DNA of 64,000 nucleotides from Linum tenue (GCA_946122785.1 CAMGYJ010000005.1:64368200-64432199), one strand, 5' to 3'; numbered from the stretch's first letter, positions 34,701 through 45,167 are shown. Notes: generated from the letters alone by a model not told the origin. Program-made: numbers and translations.

Positions 34701-34888
34701 ATCATCTGACGAAGGGCCCCCACTGCTTCGCCGAGATCTCCACCAGGCGCGGTTGCCACCAAGATCTCTGCTCCACCGTTTCCTCCGGTCACCGCGTCGG
34801 ACGCTTGGCCATGCTCAATGTTGGCCACCTGCTCCTCCATAAATCCAGCCGGAACGTCACCTTCTTGGTTCCTCCGCCTCGGAGCCAT
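31796..34888 (-). CDS. gag polyprotein of the gag-only LTR element (1030 aa)
   Basis: The frame is open from 35011, but ATG 34888 (MAPRRRNQEGD) is the likely start because the upstream part lies in the LTR and primer site. Residues about 55-130 form a coiled coil with repeated ENRxM words. About 345-505 is a retrotransposon gag domain (FPTFTGTGDQS, LTGPAFAWYVNL, QQPGESVEHFLTNF). About 610-640 carries CKWHNSMSHATDSC, the Cys/His motif usual after this domain. The C-terminal third is Lys/Ser/Gly-rich with peptide repeats (MAKSGQESMPPITNSGHGG, LAKSGQGSISPTMKNG). Gag proteins assemble RNA-containing particles in the cytoplasm. The frame has no stop or frameshift over 3.1 kb, which implies recent activity or selection. 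No protease domain is appended. Confidence 0.85.
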   Translation of the reverse strand: MAPRRRNQEGDVPAGFMEEQVANIEHGQASDAVTGGNGGAEILVATAPGGDLGEAVGALRQMMEENRKMVADNLRATEENRQMLVENRRMMEETRASTHQVNSQIDCLNSRIDRRFSQLFELVNKNTNELDQFRQTLTRPVVQSRALPVDGTSPTPTNNVTSPAGGRNSQPRQENLPPQTASQPPPRRVDDVEILATAQVGESSHGRVGVEVVPPRGENLAAMFNTRAEQPPVQVGARPSIPEARPYVAPMNLGVGGGLGGNMDQIPPRGYPTPTPPHFNGHGMDPIGFEPYGGQQGGHEANTLRDQVAQLLTEQFGMGVRPAMPPVYRKPYPEWVDRLYPFPRGFRVSEFPTFTGTGDQSTVEHVGRFTVQCGDVGDFVKLRLFGNSLTGPAFAWYVNLPSNSIQTWQQMEQVFHAQFYRSEPEVSMADLARMRQQPGESVEHFLTNFKNAHNRCFVNLTEREFVKLAQGGLSFELRKKFQDREFSDLFQLMSCAVRYESLLHEEENRRSASRGSYFPNLDYTINHIGHEANEVEVDLAEITPGKPYICASLSKVEEGPQGGRPNRAPIQPRKYSFDVSKEDLIFDQLYKDGQVKLTGGHVFPSPEKLKGKKYCKWHNSMSHATDSCVVFRNVLQDAIEKGRIKFPEAKKDAMLVDTDSFPKVLGINMVNLDFSKVELPRFKLVLDTTPPRRRPNVVFHQGSSSCTKQASLAAMMTDEVEKLCAHCKKSFKVDEEKSRCPSRGQLVSKKPHQPKASHVCDKYNNMAKSGQESMPPITNSGHGGKSNKERRGKGRKSCHSLANLAKSGQGSISPTMKNGVDSISKKTQEVKLSHGFCKHEIMDKGGLGGKSMSMNSKYSTLTTKSVHGGMYKKSPYTPAKHGCIKNQWWLSAKCMGQQGLYIERRRQGSYTSGCQLVKPRPGPQHREEIKHLSSGRKSRQKNNHDSLDMSSKVAQAKKHETSCKATKTGQADHVPLISKLENSKLMYKDSSPMEEKSHVVYGWHVWFDPRTWQWVYTFGALVVAKGYEEH

Positions 34889-34904
34889 TGAATCGACCAC
34901 AAGG

Positions 34905-34926
34905 GTCCCACCAGGTGTGCCAAATT
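34905..34926 (-). promoter_or_regulatory. candidate primer binding site of the gag-only element
   Basis: On the minus strand the 5' LTR end GAGAACA is followed by AATTTGGCACACCTGGTGGG. A TGG-starting sequence within a few bases of the LTR is the expected tRNA 3'-end complement. I do not know which tRNA matches; it is not the initiator-Met type used by the copia elements here. Confidence 0.5.
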
Positions 34927-35959
34927 TGTTCTCCGGCGAGAAAACTTGCGTTGAATTGATATTGATTGCACCTTGACTTCTTTGGACAACGATTACTAAG
35001 ACACGGCTCACACCTCTTCAAACACAGTTCGAACGAGGGTGATCGATGTTTACACGACTCTCGAGACAGATCTACATTAAGTTACTCCTACTCCTATGGA
35101 GGTTCAGTGAGAGCTCTAGATCTACGACTACGGCTAAAACTGAAGACGTAAGGATAAAGGGATAAAATTTGACATTGTGTTGTCTGGTGTGAATTTGGCG
35201 AACCTCTTCTCTGACAACTCTTCCTCCTATTTATAGGCTTGAGGTGATAACCGTCGTAGAAAACTGTCTGGAGAGTAACTTGCAAAAAGAACCGCTTCCC
35301 TTCTTTCCCGGACGTGGCTGACGTGTCCTTGAACGTGGAGTAATTGACAGTTTCTCAATCAAACCGTCGGCTCTCCCTTTTGGAACTGACGTCTTGTTAC
35401 TTGCCCTTTCCTTTACCATGGCTATTCCAGATCTCGCGACAAGGCGGTTTGTCAAACATGATGACAATGCTACGAGGTGGTTTACCAAACTTGGCGCGAC
35501 GAGGCTTGTCGCAACGAGGCGGTCTACCAAACTCTACGCGAGGAGGCTTGGCGCTTAGACCTAGTAGAGGCTTGGCGGACTTGCGATCAGGTGGCCTGGC
35601 GGACTCGCGAAGTGGCCTGACACGAGGAGTCTTGGCGCTTGAACTTAGTTTATTTTGTGTCCTTCTCCCCACATATCTTGTAGACTCGCGATGTGGTTTA
35701 GACAAGGCGGTTTGTCACGACAAGGCGGTCTACCAACTTGACGCGAGGAGGCTTTACGCGAGGAGGCTTGTCGTGATGAGGCACCAGACTTAGTTTATTC
35801 TCATGCGTCATGTCAGGCCTAATCATTTGGGTTTAAAAATCTAGTATCGTAGGCCCAGTTTAAATAACATTAATTGTTATTGTTGATCTGGCCTTATAAA
35901 GACAGTTAATGTCTTGTAAATAATCAATGTGGTACACGATTATTTTTGTAGTGTAAACA
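34927..35959 (-). repeat. 5' LTR of the gag-only element
   Basis: 1033 bp. A minus-strand TATAAATA box is at 35228-35235, downstream of the internal GAGGCTTGTCG-type array in element sense. It differs from the 3' LTR by about 13 substitutions and no indel. Confidence 0.9.
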
Positions 35960-35964
35960 CTTAT

Positions 35965-37000
35965 ACTTTGCGTAATTATATGTTAGATCGTTGGTTGCTT
36001 ACGATGTTACTTTAGTTAGTTACATCAGCACGTCCATCCAACGATCTAAATCGTGCAGACACATTTCGTATATAGTACTACAATTAATACAACTAGCAGT
36101 AGCAACCACTCTTATCGAAGAAGGAGAAAAAACATATTTTGTCACACTGGGGAGTTTAGTTAGGAGCAATGACAGATTGGAGTGAGACAAAAGGTGGAGG
36201 AGCTTGTTGAAATGTAGACTTACTTTGGTGGGGACTAATGTATATATTAATTTATATGTTGGACTGGAATAGCCACGATATGATCAGCCATGCCAAGGTA
36301 GGGAGAAAAAAAGTGGCATTGGTGGTGGGTGGAGGAAAAGGGAGACGACATAGATATGATCGACGATGACGACAATGGATATAAAGGTGTTTGAAAACAA
36401 TGGGTGCTGCATCATATCGTCTGTGTGTGTCTGCGTTTGTGAGTTTTATTAACGTGGAAAGAAGATTCAACAAAAAAAAATGTGGAAAGAAGAAATTAAA
36501 GGGGATGGTGATCGCTGATCGGCGAAAGACAAAAGTGGCTGGGGATTGAGAATTTGGGCGATGGCGATAATCAAAGTTAGATGTATAAAATGGGACCAGA
36601 CCACTTGCACTGCACTGCACTGCATTGCATGTGTTTGTTTGTGTTATGCGGGGCGAGAGAATTTGGCTCTCCATCCATCCATCTCAAATCTTTGATGTAT
36701 TCCTTGCACATTCCTCACACACGAATAATATCACTATGATACTCAAACTATCAAAAAATGTCACATTTATAATATTTTATTTTATATTTCAATTTCTATC
36801 CCATTGTATCATACTTTTGTGCAATTTATATTCTGACGCTTATGTTGATCATAAGAGATAACCATTGATTAGATGGCGGTAGAGTAATTTTGACTTGCAA
36901 TGATGTGGCAAAAAACATGTCATCCTCCTAGATACCACATTATTACCATACTATCTTAATACTAAATAAATTATAAATAAAATAAAGATAAAATTGAATG
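35965..37000. other. intergenic, no gene seen
   Basis: The 140-codon minus frame (36674-36252) has no recognisable domain and unlikely composition. A CACTG short tandem lies at about 36602-36625. The plus-strand word CACGTCCATCCAACGATC near 36030 echoes 25348, so both may be traces of one repeat. Confidence 0.4.
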
Positions 37001-37009
37001 GCATTTTCT

Positions 37010-37608
37010 TCACCCATCGCCCGTTCATTCCCCTTCACCGCTCTATCTTCCAGAGCTCCATCTTCCAGCTGAAGCCCTCCGACCAGGAATCGCATGTAGA
37101 CTACCTCTCCCTTAGTCCAGAGAAACCTTCCCATCTGGCGAAAGTTTTGAATCGTCATTCTCCACACTCACCCCTGCCTCGTTCACGCTCCTTTATACGA
37201 CCAATCGGTCTCTTCCACCACAACCTCCACCTTCTTAAACCCTACCGCGTTAAGCATTGAATAAGCGAAGTACGAGTACGGGTTGATAATGAAGGGTGGA
37301 TTCGTCTCCTTATTGAACTCTAACAATCCCTTTATCGAATTCATGTCGAACATCACGACCGACGGCGACTCTGACTGTTTTAGCACCACCATGGAGTGGA
37401 AGGTGGAGACTTTAATTTTGCCGAACAAGGCAAAATTGGGGGCGTTGTGGACTTGTCTCATTGGAAGAGGATGATGTTGATAAGGTTCGGGTCGCCGAAA
37501 GACATCACTTCGTTGCCGACGATGATTAGGATGATGTTGTTGGCCGAGTAGAAGGGGGCAACGGTGGTGTTTATCTAGCTGGCGGCGGTGTTCGTTCGCT
37601 GATGACAT
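37010..37608 (-). pseudogene. GH17 glucan endo-1,3-beta-glucosidase fragment
   Basis: Three minus-strand frames read in order as a GH17 beta-1,3-glucanase. About 37575-37463: INTTVAPFYSANNIILIIVG then NEVMSFGDPNLINIIL, including the general acid Glu in VGNEV. 37455-37183: GKIKVSTFHSMVVLKQSES, PPFIINPYSYFAY, then AVGFKKVEVVVEETDWSYKG, with the nucleophile motif changed from AETGWP-like to EETDWS. 37182-37010: NEAGVSVEN and later GERAMG, matching the NEVGPSVEN..ERAFG end. About 35 residues between FAY and the second motif are missing, as are the N-terminal third and any signal peptide. Active enzymes hydrolyse callose-type glucan in the wall. The upstream end stops where dispersed repeat B begins (37610). 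Confidence 0.65.
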
Positions 37609-37609
37609 T

Positions 37610-38300
37610 TAATTTATAGTGTTTTCACTCCCATATTTGATACATTTCCCCTTCTACTAATGCATCTTTAGTAGTTACTCATCTTTTTCAAATGTAAATC
37701 ATAACTATTTGATCAATGAGCAGTTAATAGACATAGGTTGTGTTTTGGTATTCTTTTATTCCTTCTTGGTATGTTTTTGTGCTTTGCTTTTAAAGGTGAA
37801 ATACAAGCTAGGAGGATTTTGATCAAGCATTGGATGACTCTGGAGGAAAAAAGGAGCTAAAGAGAGAAGAGTATGCGGTTTTCATGTAAAAGGCGAGGTC
37901 AATGATGGAGAAACCTACTAGTAACCAAGAGTAGAACCCAAGAGGAGCACAATGCATAAAGACTCAGCTCAACCGGATCAAGAAACCAGTGACAAATCAA
38001 ATCTGGTCAAATCACTGTGAACTCTTCAAAAGAGGTTGCTTATGGGCCAGGGAGTCCAGTCCACAAAGAAAATTAGAGGCAGTTCCAGCCGCCACTCATG
38101 GGCCCAAGCCCAATGGAGGCCCAGAATGCCTTGCTTTGGCCCAAAGTCAGGGATACGTTGTCCTAGTAGGGTTAGGAAGGTTTTGATTGAGTTCTACCAC
38201 TATAAATAGGGAGCTAAATTATTTGTTTAGTAGGCTTCAAAATTTCATTCAAAACTTCTGTAGACACTCTATTCGAGTGAGAGCTTAGCTTTCGTAGGAT
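37610..38300 (+). repeat. dispersed LTR-like repeat B, copy 1
   Basis: Aligns with 41520-42230. Both start TTATAGT-TTT-CACTC-CATATTT, then ACATTT--C-CTTCTA-TAA, AGTAGTT-like and TTTTGTG(C/T)TTT blocks, followed by a purine-rich tract. A TATAAATAGG box at 38201-38210 precedes a leader, as in an LTR. No LTR partner, primer site or frame. The AT-rich sequence 38301-38477 and 39207-39960 on either side of the hAT element shows related ATGCTTATG/GATGCCTAT words and may belong to the same old element. Confidence 0.45.
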
Positions 38301-38477
38301 AGGGTGCATCTAAGGACATGCATTTATCATCGATGATGGTACCCTCCTTCTCTTTTGTGTATAGCTAGTTCGAAATTGATTGTATAGGAGTGTGAACTAG
38401 TTTACCTTTATATGTATTGATGCTATGATATCATATTATGCTTGTGTTGATGCTTATGATTTTCGATGCCCTATGAG

Positions 38478-39206
38478 TAGGGGTGAACAAACACACCCGC
38501 AAACCAACCCACCTGTATTTATCGCTAAAACTAAAGTTTTGGGTTGGGTGATGGTTTTCTTTTGTACAACCCGCCTATTTTGGGTTGGGTTTGGATTTTG
38601 GATTACACAACCCGTAGAACCCGACCTAACCCGTGTTCCAATTATTGATATGAGTTCGTATCCAAAAATATTTATGTCGTATATAGTCATTCTTATGAGA
38701 AAATTAAGATATTTCGCCATGTTTTTCTCTCATGGTCTCTCTAATCTAATGCATTTTCCTGCTTAAAGTTTAGACATAGATTTAATATAGGTATGATTCA
38801 CGTAATCCTTTTTCTTGTGTACAATTTTAATAGAATAACATATTATGAATGCGTTCGTTTATAATATTTTTAGCCTATTTCAACAAATGTAATGAAAAAA
38901 CTAGACATATGTTGAAGTAAATCACATTTTATTAAAATTTAAATAACATTTGTGAATTTTGATACCTTTCACCTCGGTTTATTCATTTGAAATAATAATT
39001 AGTTATAAAATATTTTTATGGTGTAGAATAATTACATATTTGTGTTGGGTTGGGTGTTTACTTAAAAATGACCCAACCCAATTAGAAACCAACCGTTGGA
39101 TTATAAATTTTTTTTGGGTGAGTTTGGGTTTAATAAACCCAATTAGTGCACGGGTAGGGTGATTAAAATTGCTAAACCCGAACCACCCGATCCATGTACA
39201 CCCTTA
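38478..39206. mobile_element. hAT-type MITE
   Basis: Begins TAGGGGTGAACA and ends TGTACACCCTTA (10 of 12 inverted). Subterminal GGGTTGGGT and ACCCAACCC motifs face each other. Flanks CCTATGAG (38470-38477) and CTTATGGG (39207-39214) match at 6 of 8, a decayed target duplication. 729 bp, AT-rich centre, no transposase. Confidence 0.65.
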
Positions 39207-40292
39207 CTTATGGGTATGCATTGATGCTTTAGTATGCGATGCCTATATGTTTGTTATTGATGTTCATCTAGCTTAATACTTTCTTATCATAAATGCTTAT
39301 AAATCTATAGTATACTACTATATGGATTGTCCTTAGTATCATCTAGGTTGTTATCAAATCACATAATTATAGTGATACCCCATTGATGCTACACAAGTAT
39401 TGAGGGAATGATCAACCATCTATACATTGAGTAGTATCAATGCTTGATTGTTAGAACATCAATGCCATAGACCATCGATTATAGCTAAAGAGACCCACAC
39501 TTATTCATGTGCTATCCTCACATCTATGTTCTTCGTTGATTAGGTGATGGTATGAAACAAAAACACACATTGGCTAGTCAGTTTTCTATTGCATGTGGCG
39601 AAAGCTCGAGTAGGATGACCTTAGTAGAAGGGATATAGTGATGCTATGGACGAGTCATTAATGCATGATATGAATGAGTGTTGATATGTGTGTTGAACTC
39701 GAGTATGTTTTCTTATTCAATAACATATCTTTACATTTATGCATCTATATAACTTAAAAAAACACCTAAACATCATTTACTTTCCATGGTTTGCTTTACT
39801 TCATTGCTTAACTCGAATGAAACCCCCTAAAAAATTTTCTTATTCTTGTTCGAGCATGGATGGATGGTGTGAGAAGGTATGCATAAGATTTTTATCACTT
39901 GCATGTTTGCAACATCATTCGTCGTTGTCATGCCAATTCTGATTCTGGTGTTGGCTAGGGATATGAGGGTGGCGGAAATTCACGAAGAAAAGAGTGATGG
40001 GTCGGGTTAAGGGTAGGACGATAGATTAAGTATTGTTTTATAATATCTTATATTTAATTATAAGTTTGTAAAGTAAAAAGAATAATAAAAAATTGATTTT
40101 TTATATAAATTAAAAATAATCCAAATTATCTTACACATCAACCGTCAATGTTAATAAAACTACAGAGATAATAGTTCAAGATAGGATTGTCATATTGATT
40201 AAAATAGGATGCAAGTTTCATTTTGTTAATAATTCGAGTGTTGTAGTAGTATTAGCTGTAAATGAATCAACCCCAACCCCTATGCATGTAGC

Positions 40293-41123
40293 TAGGGTGG
40301 AAATTGGTAATGTATTGGTATCGTGGTACCAAATATCCAAATTTGAATGTCGAATTATACCCTAAATTCAATGAACATCACAATCCAAAAATAAATTTGG
40401 TATCTCAATCCGAGTCCCACAATATTTGGTATCAGTATCGGGATTCTCGAATACAAAACTAATTATATTTGCAATTAATAATCAGATATATAGATAAATA
40501 ATGGTTAAACACCCCTAATCCCGAGCATTTTACATAATGTAGATTTGGAGGTTAACTCAATGATTGGAAATTTTGATTATGAGAATTTGAGGTTAGAAAA
40601 ATCTAATAAAACTAATCGAAGTCATCATTAATTGGATTCCACCTTCATTGAAATGATTCATTATAAGTTCCCATTTAGTGCAAAGAGACTAGGTAAAGAG
40701 TTTTGAGTTTGTCTAGAGTTAGGATATGGATAAGGAGAAGGGAGCATATGGTGATATCTCAATTCCTTGTCAATGGTATTCTTTAATTCGATGGATTGGA
40801 GTTTGAGATGTGACTAATGAGAGTCTGTTTTTTGCTCTCATGAAAACAACAAGAGAAAGTGAGAGACGAGAGTGACATAAATTGGAAAGCCAAAATTGGG
40901 TTGGATATGGGACTTGTGAGTTCTCAAAGAGTGAGGAATAATAACCAAAGTACGTATGCTATATTTCAATTATTAATTTTGTTGTGTCTCGGTATTTCGT
41001 TATATACTAATTTCAATCCGTAATCTCGAATGTCAAATAAAACTATAAAATAAATAACAAACAATGATAAATTGGGTACAATATTCGATTATCTCAAATA
41101 TCGATACTAAATTTCCAGCTCTA
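40293..41123. mobile_element. hAT-type MITE with 7/8 target duplication
   Basis: Begins TAGGGTGGAAATTGGTA and ends TACTAAATTTCCAGCTCTA, imperfect inverted repeats. Flanked by CATGTAGC (40285-40292) and CATGTAAC (41124-41131). The 831-bp interior has TTGGTATC/GGTACCAAAT words near both ends and no coding frame. Sequence 39961-40284 before it and 41132-41519 after it contains no recognisable gene; the 107-codon frame 41159-41482 has no known domain. Confidence 0.7.
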
Positions 41124-41519
41124 CATGTAACTGATAGGGAAGGATCGGTATATATAAAGTGGAAGTTTGGTTTAATATTTACTTCAAAATAACTTTGGAC
41201 TTGATATTTACTTCAAGAATCATATTTTTTTTTAACGAGTCAACTGAACAAAGTCCTATTCCAAGAACTTTGCCATGTATTAGAATGATAACTTGCCTCA
41301 CTTGGGAAATAATTCATCATACGGGAGAAGAAATAGGTCACATGACAGCTTATACTTTGAAATACCATAACTTACAAAGTCATGCACTCACCTCGATGGA
41401 TGATTTTGTTTCTAGAAAACAACATGTGATTATTGTTTTTGCTAAGTCATCAGGTTATACGGGTTGCATGCAAGTAAAGTGATTTACATTTTGTTCTTCA
41501 GCTACTCTAATTGATGACA

Positions 41520-42230
41520 CCTTATATTTATAGTCTTTATCACTCTCATATTTTATACATTTTTCACTTCTATTAATAAATTTTTAGTGGTTTTAATTAT
41601 ATTTCATATGAAACTCAAAACTATATGAATAATGAGCTTAATATTGACCTTGAGTATGTTTTATACTATTTTATGTATTTTTGCGTATTTTTGTGTTTTT
41701 CAAGTATATAATGTACATAAGATGATTATGGTCACCAAAGGACCCAATAGATCAGAAGGAGGGTCAATAATACAAGCTCACGGGCGTAAACAGAGATGGA
41801 TTCCGACACCGAAAACTCAAGTTATGGACCAGATGATAGTATTTTGAAGAGAATGCGAGTCAAATGAAGTCCAAACGAGCTAAAATTTAAGGAGTAGGCC
41901 CATTAGCCCAAGATGAAGTTGCCCACCAAAAATGGGCAAATTGGAGAAGAAAATCTAGCGACAGGTCCAACCGCTGTGGGGTAGCCGCTAGTACCCTAAC
42001 TTCTAGAAGGCTTTCTCAACAAGTTACTTCGTCCACAACTTAAAGGAAACCGACTTCAAGTAGGAAAATGATGGTTTTGGTTTTGGCCTACTTTATGAGG
42101 AAAAAAACTAGAAAACTAGAAAAAAACTAGATTAGAGCTTTTATACACCCTTTACCAATACTCTGCCATAGTGGCACGAGTAGCAATCCATAGAGAGGAG
42201 GCAAATTGGTGCTAAGATTCAAGGAAGCAT
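41520..42230 (+). repeat. dispersed LTR-like repeat B, copy 2
   Basis: Second copy of the block at 37610-38300, more diverged. Carries TATTTTTGTGTTTTTCAAG and the AGGCCCATTAGCCCAAG tract that follows in both. Non-coding. Confidence 0.4.
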
Positions 42231-42259
42231 TCACCATCATGTTGTATCATTGCTGATGT

Positions 42260-42848
42260 TGTTCTTCTTCCCGAGCCAACCGCACCAACCCGCACACTGT
42301 TTGGATAATCATACCCATAATTTGTAGATAGTGGGTTGGGTGTGAACCGTGTGGTTAGCAAAATATTTATTTTTGTGGTTAGTGGTTAATCACTACCCAC
42401 AATAGTTAACCCACAAACCCTACAATAACAACACTAGATATATTTATCTATTAATAGTACTTTGTAATATTATAGTATGTGAAAGTGAAAGGCTACAAAT
42501 TAAAGTAGCCTCTAAAATCAAATACGCACTTATCTTATAAAACAAAACCAAGTTAATACATAGCGTCCGTGTGAGATACTTTTATTAAATAACCATAGTT
42601 CGTGTGGTATATCGTATATGTTTATTTATAACAAAACCAACTCAATAATGTGGTTTATAACTTTATAGTTTATGTAACACTTATTCATATTACTATATTC
42701 ATTAATGAAACTTTTGTGGGTATCCACATCCAACCCGCAATGGGTAGTGATTGTGGTGCGAGTTATCGGTAGCATAATTCTATATTTGTGTGTGATTAAT
42801 CACAAAATGTGTGAAGGATAATCACACCAACCCCATTTTCCACCCTAG
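42260..42848. mobile_element. truncated hAT-type element
   Basis: The right end ACCCCATTTTCCACCCTAG (reverse complement begins TAGGGTGG) and internal GGGTTGGGTG / CCAACCCGCAATGGG motifs match the other hAT MITEs. No left terminus or duplication was found. The sequence 42849-43448 that follows is intergenic with no supported gene. Confidence 0.35.
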
Positions 42849-43448
42849 TCTGCATGCCAATAATTGTTGAATAATAAGAATAATAGTAAAATGGGATGGT
42901 GGAAAGAAACAAACAAAAGTGTAAAGGTAGAAGACAGGGCCTCACTTTACGACTCATTCCAATTCCCATGCACAACCACTACTGCACTAGTAGGTGGATC
43001 CGGCGAGCTTCACTCGGCCCTCCTCATTTCTGCACAAACATATATATAATTGTTTAGGTTTAATCCTCGCAGTCAACCCCCACCATCTACATTCTACACC
43101 ATCAAAACTGGAGAAAGAATCTCTCTCTCACTTATCTATCTCCAGAATATTGGTATGGTATACTTGCACTGTATAGAAAATAAAGAATAGCATTGGTCGG
43201 AATGGGGACCCGTGACGTGCAACCGAAAGAAAGCAGCTGGAGTGGGAAACTGCGGTGGTGGTGGTGGGGCTCCGCTGAGTCACTGCGCCTGTAAAGCCGC
43301 CGAATTCGTCTCTTCTCTTGACTCGGGACTTCTCATTCTAGAATCGATCGGCGCATGCAATTGCAATATTAATGCAACCACTGTCCTCTTCCTCCTCCTC
43401 CGTGTACGTACCCAATGCGACCTCAGTAATGTTGCATGCCCCAGCCCC

Positions 43449-43504
43449 CTGCTTTTGTTTATTAAGACATCGCTTACTGCTTTTGTTTATTAAGACATCG
43501 CTTA
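43449..43504. repeat. 28-bp tandem duplication
   Basis: The unit starting CTGCTTTTGTTTATTAAG occurs at 43449-43476 and again exactly at 43477-43504. It lies 13 bp before the copia LTR at 43518 and is not a retrotransposon target duplication. Confidence 0.85.
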
Positions 43505-43517
43505 TGTGATAGCGTAG

Positions 43518-43922
43518 TGTTGATGTGACTTGAATCGGACTATCAGCCGCTACGACTGGTAGTCGGGGGTCTCGCTGTCCGGTCAGCGAGTGGGGTCCAG
43601 GGGCAACGCCCCGGGCCCACGATGTATGGGGTCAATGTTATTTGGGTTCGGGTTCTGGGTCTGGTCTGTAACCGTTTCCTTTGCCACATGGATTAGGTTT
43701 AGACCCACATGGAGAAGTACTATAAATACTTCTCATACTCCTCTGTAATCTATAATCTCCTCGATGTAGTGAAATTGGCTCTCTCTCGCCCGTGGACTAG
43801 CTAACACACATCGTGTTAGTGAACCACATAAATCGTGTGTCTGTGTTTTTCGATTCTCGCTTTCGTATTCTTGCTTTATCGATTCCGGCGATTTCCCAAT
43901 CCGTAGAAGCGCGTTTATAACA
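43518..43922 (+). repeat. 5' LTR of copia element 2
   Basis: TATA box TATAAATACT at 43721-43730. Ends TTTATAACA, then AG and the primer site. Compared with the 3' remnant, the first 48 bp are identical (to ..GGTAGTCG), after which the 3' side continues as unrelated AT-rich DNA. Confidence 0.8.
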
Positions 43923-43976
43923 AGTGGTATCAGAGCCGCGGCTGGAAATCAAGCTAGGGTTTTTCGATTCGGAAGA

Positions 43977-44248
43977 ATGACATCGGTGAACATGAAGATC
44001 GAAAAGTTCACGGGGAAGAACAGCTTCGCTATATGGCAGATCAAGATGCAGGCTTTATTAAAACAACAAGGGCTGTGGGGGCCGCTGTCTGCGAAACAGA
44101 AGAAGGCAGCGGTCGATGACGATGAGTGGAATACCTTGGAGGAGAAAACCCACTCGACCATCATGCTATCGTTGTCTGATGACGTCATCATTGAAGTCGC
44201 TGCTGAGAAGACTGCCGCGGGTTTGTGTTAAAGTTGGAGAGTCTATAT
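43977..44248 (+). pseudogene. copia element 2 gag, 5' part before the nested insertion
   Basis: ATG 43977 opens MTSVNMKIEKFTGKNSFAIW followed by QIKMQALLKQQGLW, the copia gag N terminus. A stop TAA lies at 44229-44231 (AAGLC-stop), where the continued reading should be AAGLC-x-KLESLY, so a small lesion precedes the insertion at 44249. The remainder resumes at 52378. Confidence 0.8.
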
Positions 44249-45167
44249 TGTAAGAAGAGGTCGAGCGCGAGACCTAAGAAGAAGATTGGCTTCTTCAATA
44301 GTCTTCTTCGATTCTGCAGGAAGAAACCCTAAAGAAATTCGAGAGTCAATTGAGAAGAAGGTGCAGTCAAAATCTGGAAGCCAAGAATGTAATCGAAAAA
44401 TCGACAGAGATCAAACAATGGGCCCGTTTGTTATAATTTAAGTTTTCGGCCCAGACGATTTATTCTGTGAGCCCAACTCTATGGAAACAGGCTTAACCCA
44501 GCCACGAAGCAGAGAAGGCTTCTTCCTTCCTGACTCTGCTCCTATTCGTCTTCCCTGTGTCAATCACACTTCAGCAAACAGTAAAATGGTTTAAGCAATT
44601 GGAAAACTGAAAGAGATGAACACACAGGCAATTTTTACGTGGTATCCGGGACAGGGAGAATGAGTATCCCTGTTCCGACTAATCCACGGTTGAAGGTTTC
44701 TCTTCTTGAGACCTTCAACGTTTCACTACTGGTTGGTTCTTCCAAGTTCTCTGTTACAATGTCACCTATAACACAGAACTCTCAGACTAAGCTGGCAATT
44801 CTTCCTAACCAGGCTGTATCCTTACTCTAAGCTCGAGACTCAATACACCTAGTTAGCTAAGCAATCACACGGATTAACTCTCTTTTTCTTAACAAGATCA
44901 CTAGCACTTTCACAGCCCTTTCTTCTTGTTTTGCTCGAAAAAGGTGCTTGTATACTCCAGCCTTTGTGTCTTCTTATACTCCACCTTCCCAACGTCTCCT
45001 TGATGGATTTTCCATTTCTGACTTGTGAGCAGAAAAGGTAGGTTGTGCTAATTTGATTTCTTTTCAAATCTCTCCAAACAATTTGTCCAGAGACATTAAC
45101 AAGCTTTCCAAATCCATCCATTTGCCCGTTGAGTTGCTTGAGCAGAGGAATACATGAGCTTCCTTCA
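44249..45167 (-). repeat. 3' LTR of nested copia element 3
   Basis: 919 bp. Bordered internally by plus-strand ACATGCTCCCCCTAACC (45168-45184), whose complement GGTTAGGGGGAGCATGT is the polypurine tract. It pairs with 51455-52372. Frames inside it (44639-44830, 45121-44849) are duplicated in the other LTR and are not genes. Confidence 0.9.

Larger units (their letters stand above)
29908..35959 (-). mobile_element. gag-only non-autonomous LTR retrotransposon, young
   Basis: A 6052-bp element with two 1033-bp LTRs (29908-30940 and 34927-35959) flanked by the perfect duplication CTTAT (29903-29907, 35960-35964). On the minus strand the LTR begins TGTTTACAC and ends GAGAACA. The internal region (3986 bp) holds one long gag frame and a 0.85-kb 3' tract with tandem repeats. 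No protease, integrase, reverse transcriptase or RNase H is visible in any frame, so it must borrow enzymes. By eye the LTRs differ at about 13 of 1033 positions. The gag type (PF03732-like) and the TGGCACACC-type primer site point to a Ty3/gypsy, Tat-like origin, which is inference. Confidence 0.9.

Noticed and set aside
32238..34891. Several plus-strand frames of 60-118 codons
   Set aside because: All are shadows of the minus-strand gag of the gag-only element.
44639..45121. Small frames repeated at 51687-52326 that could look like a duplicated gene
   Set aside because: They are the two LTRs of nested copia element 3.
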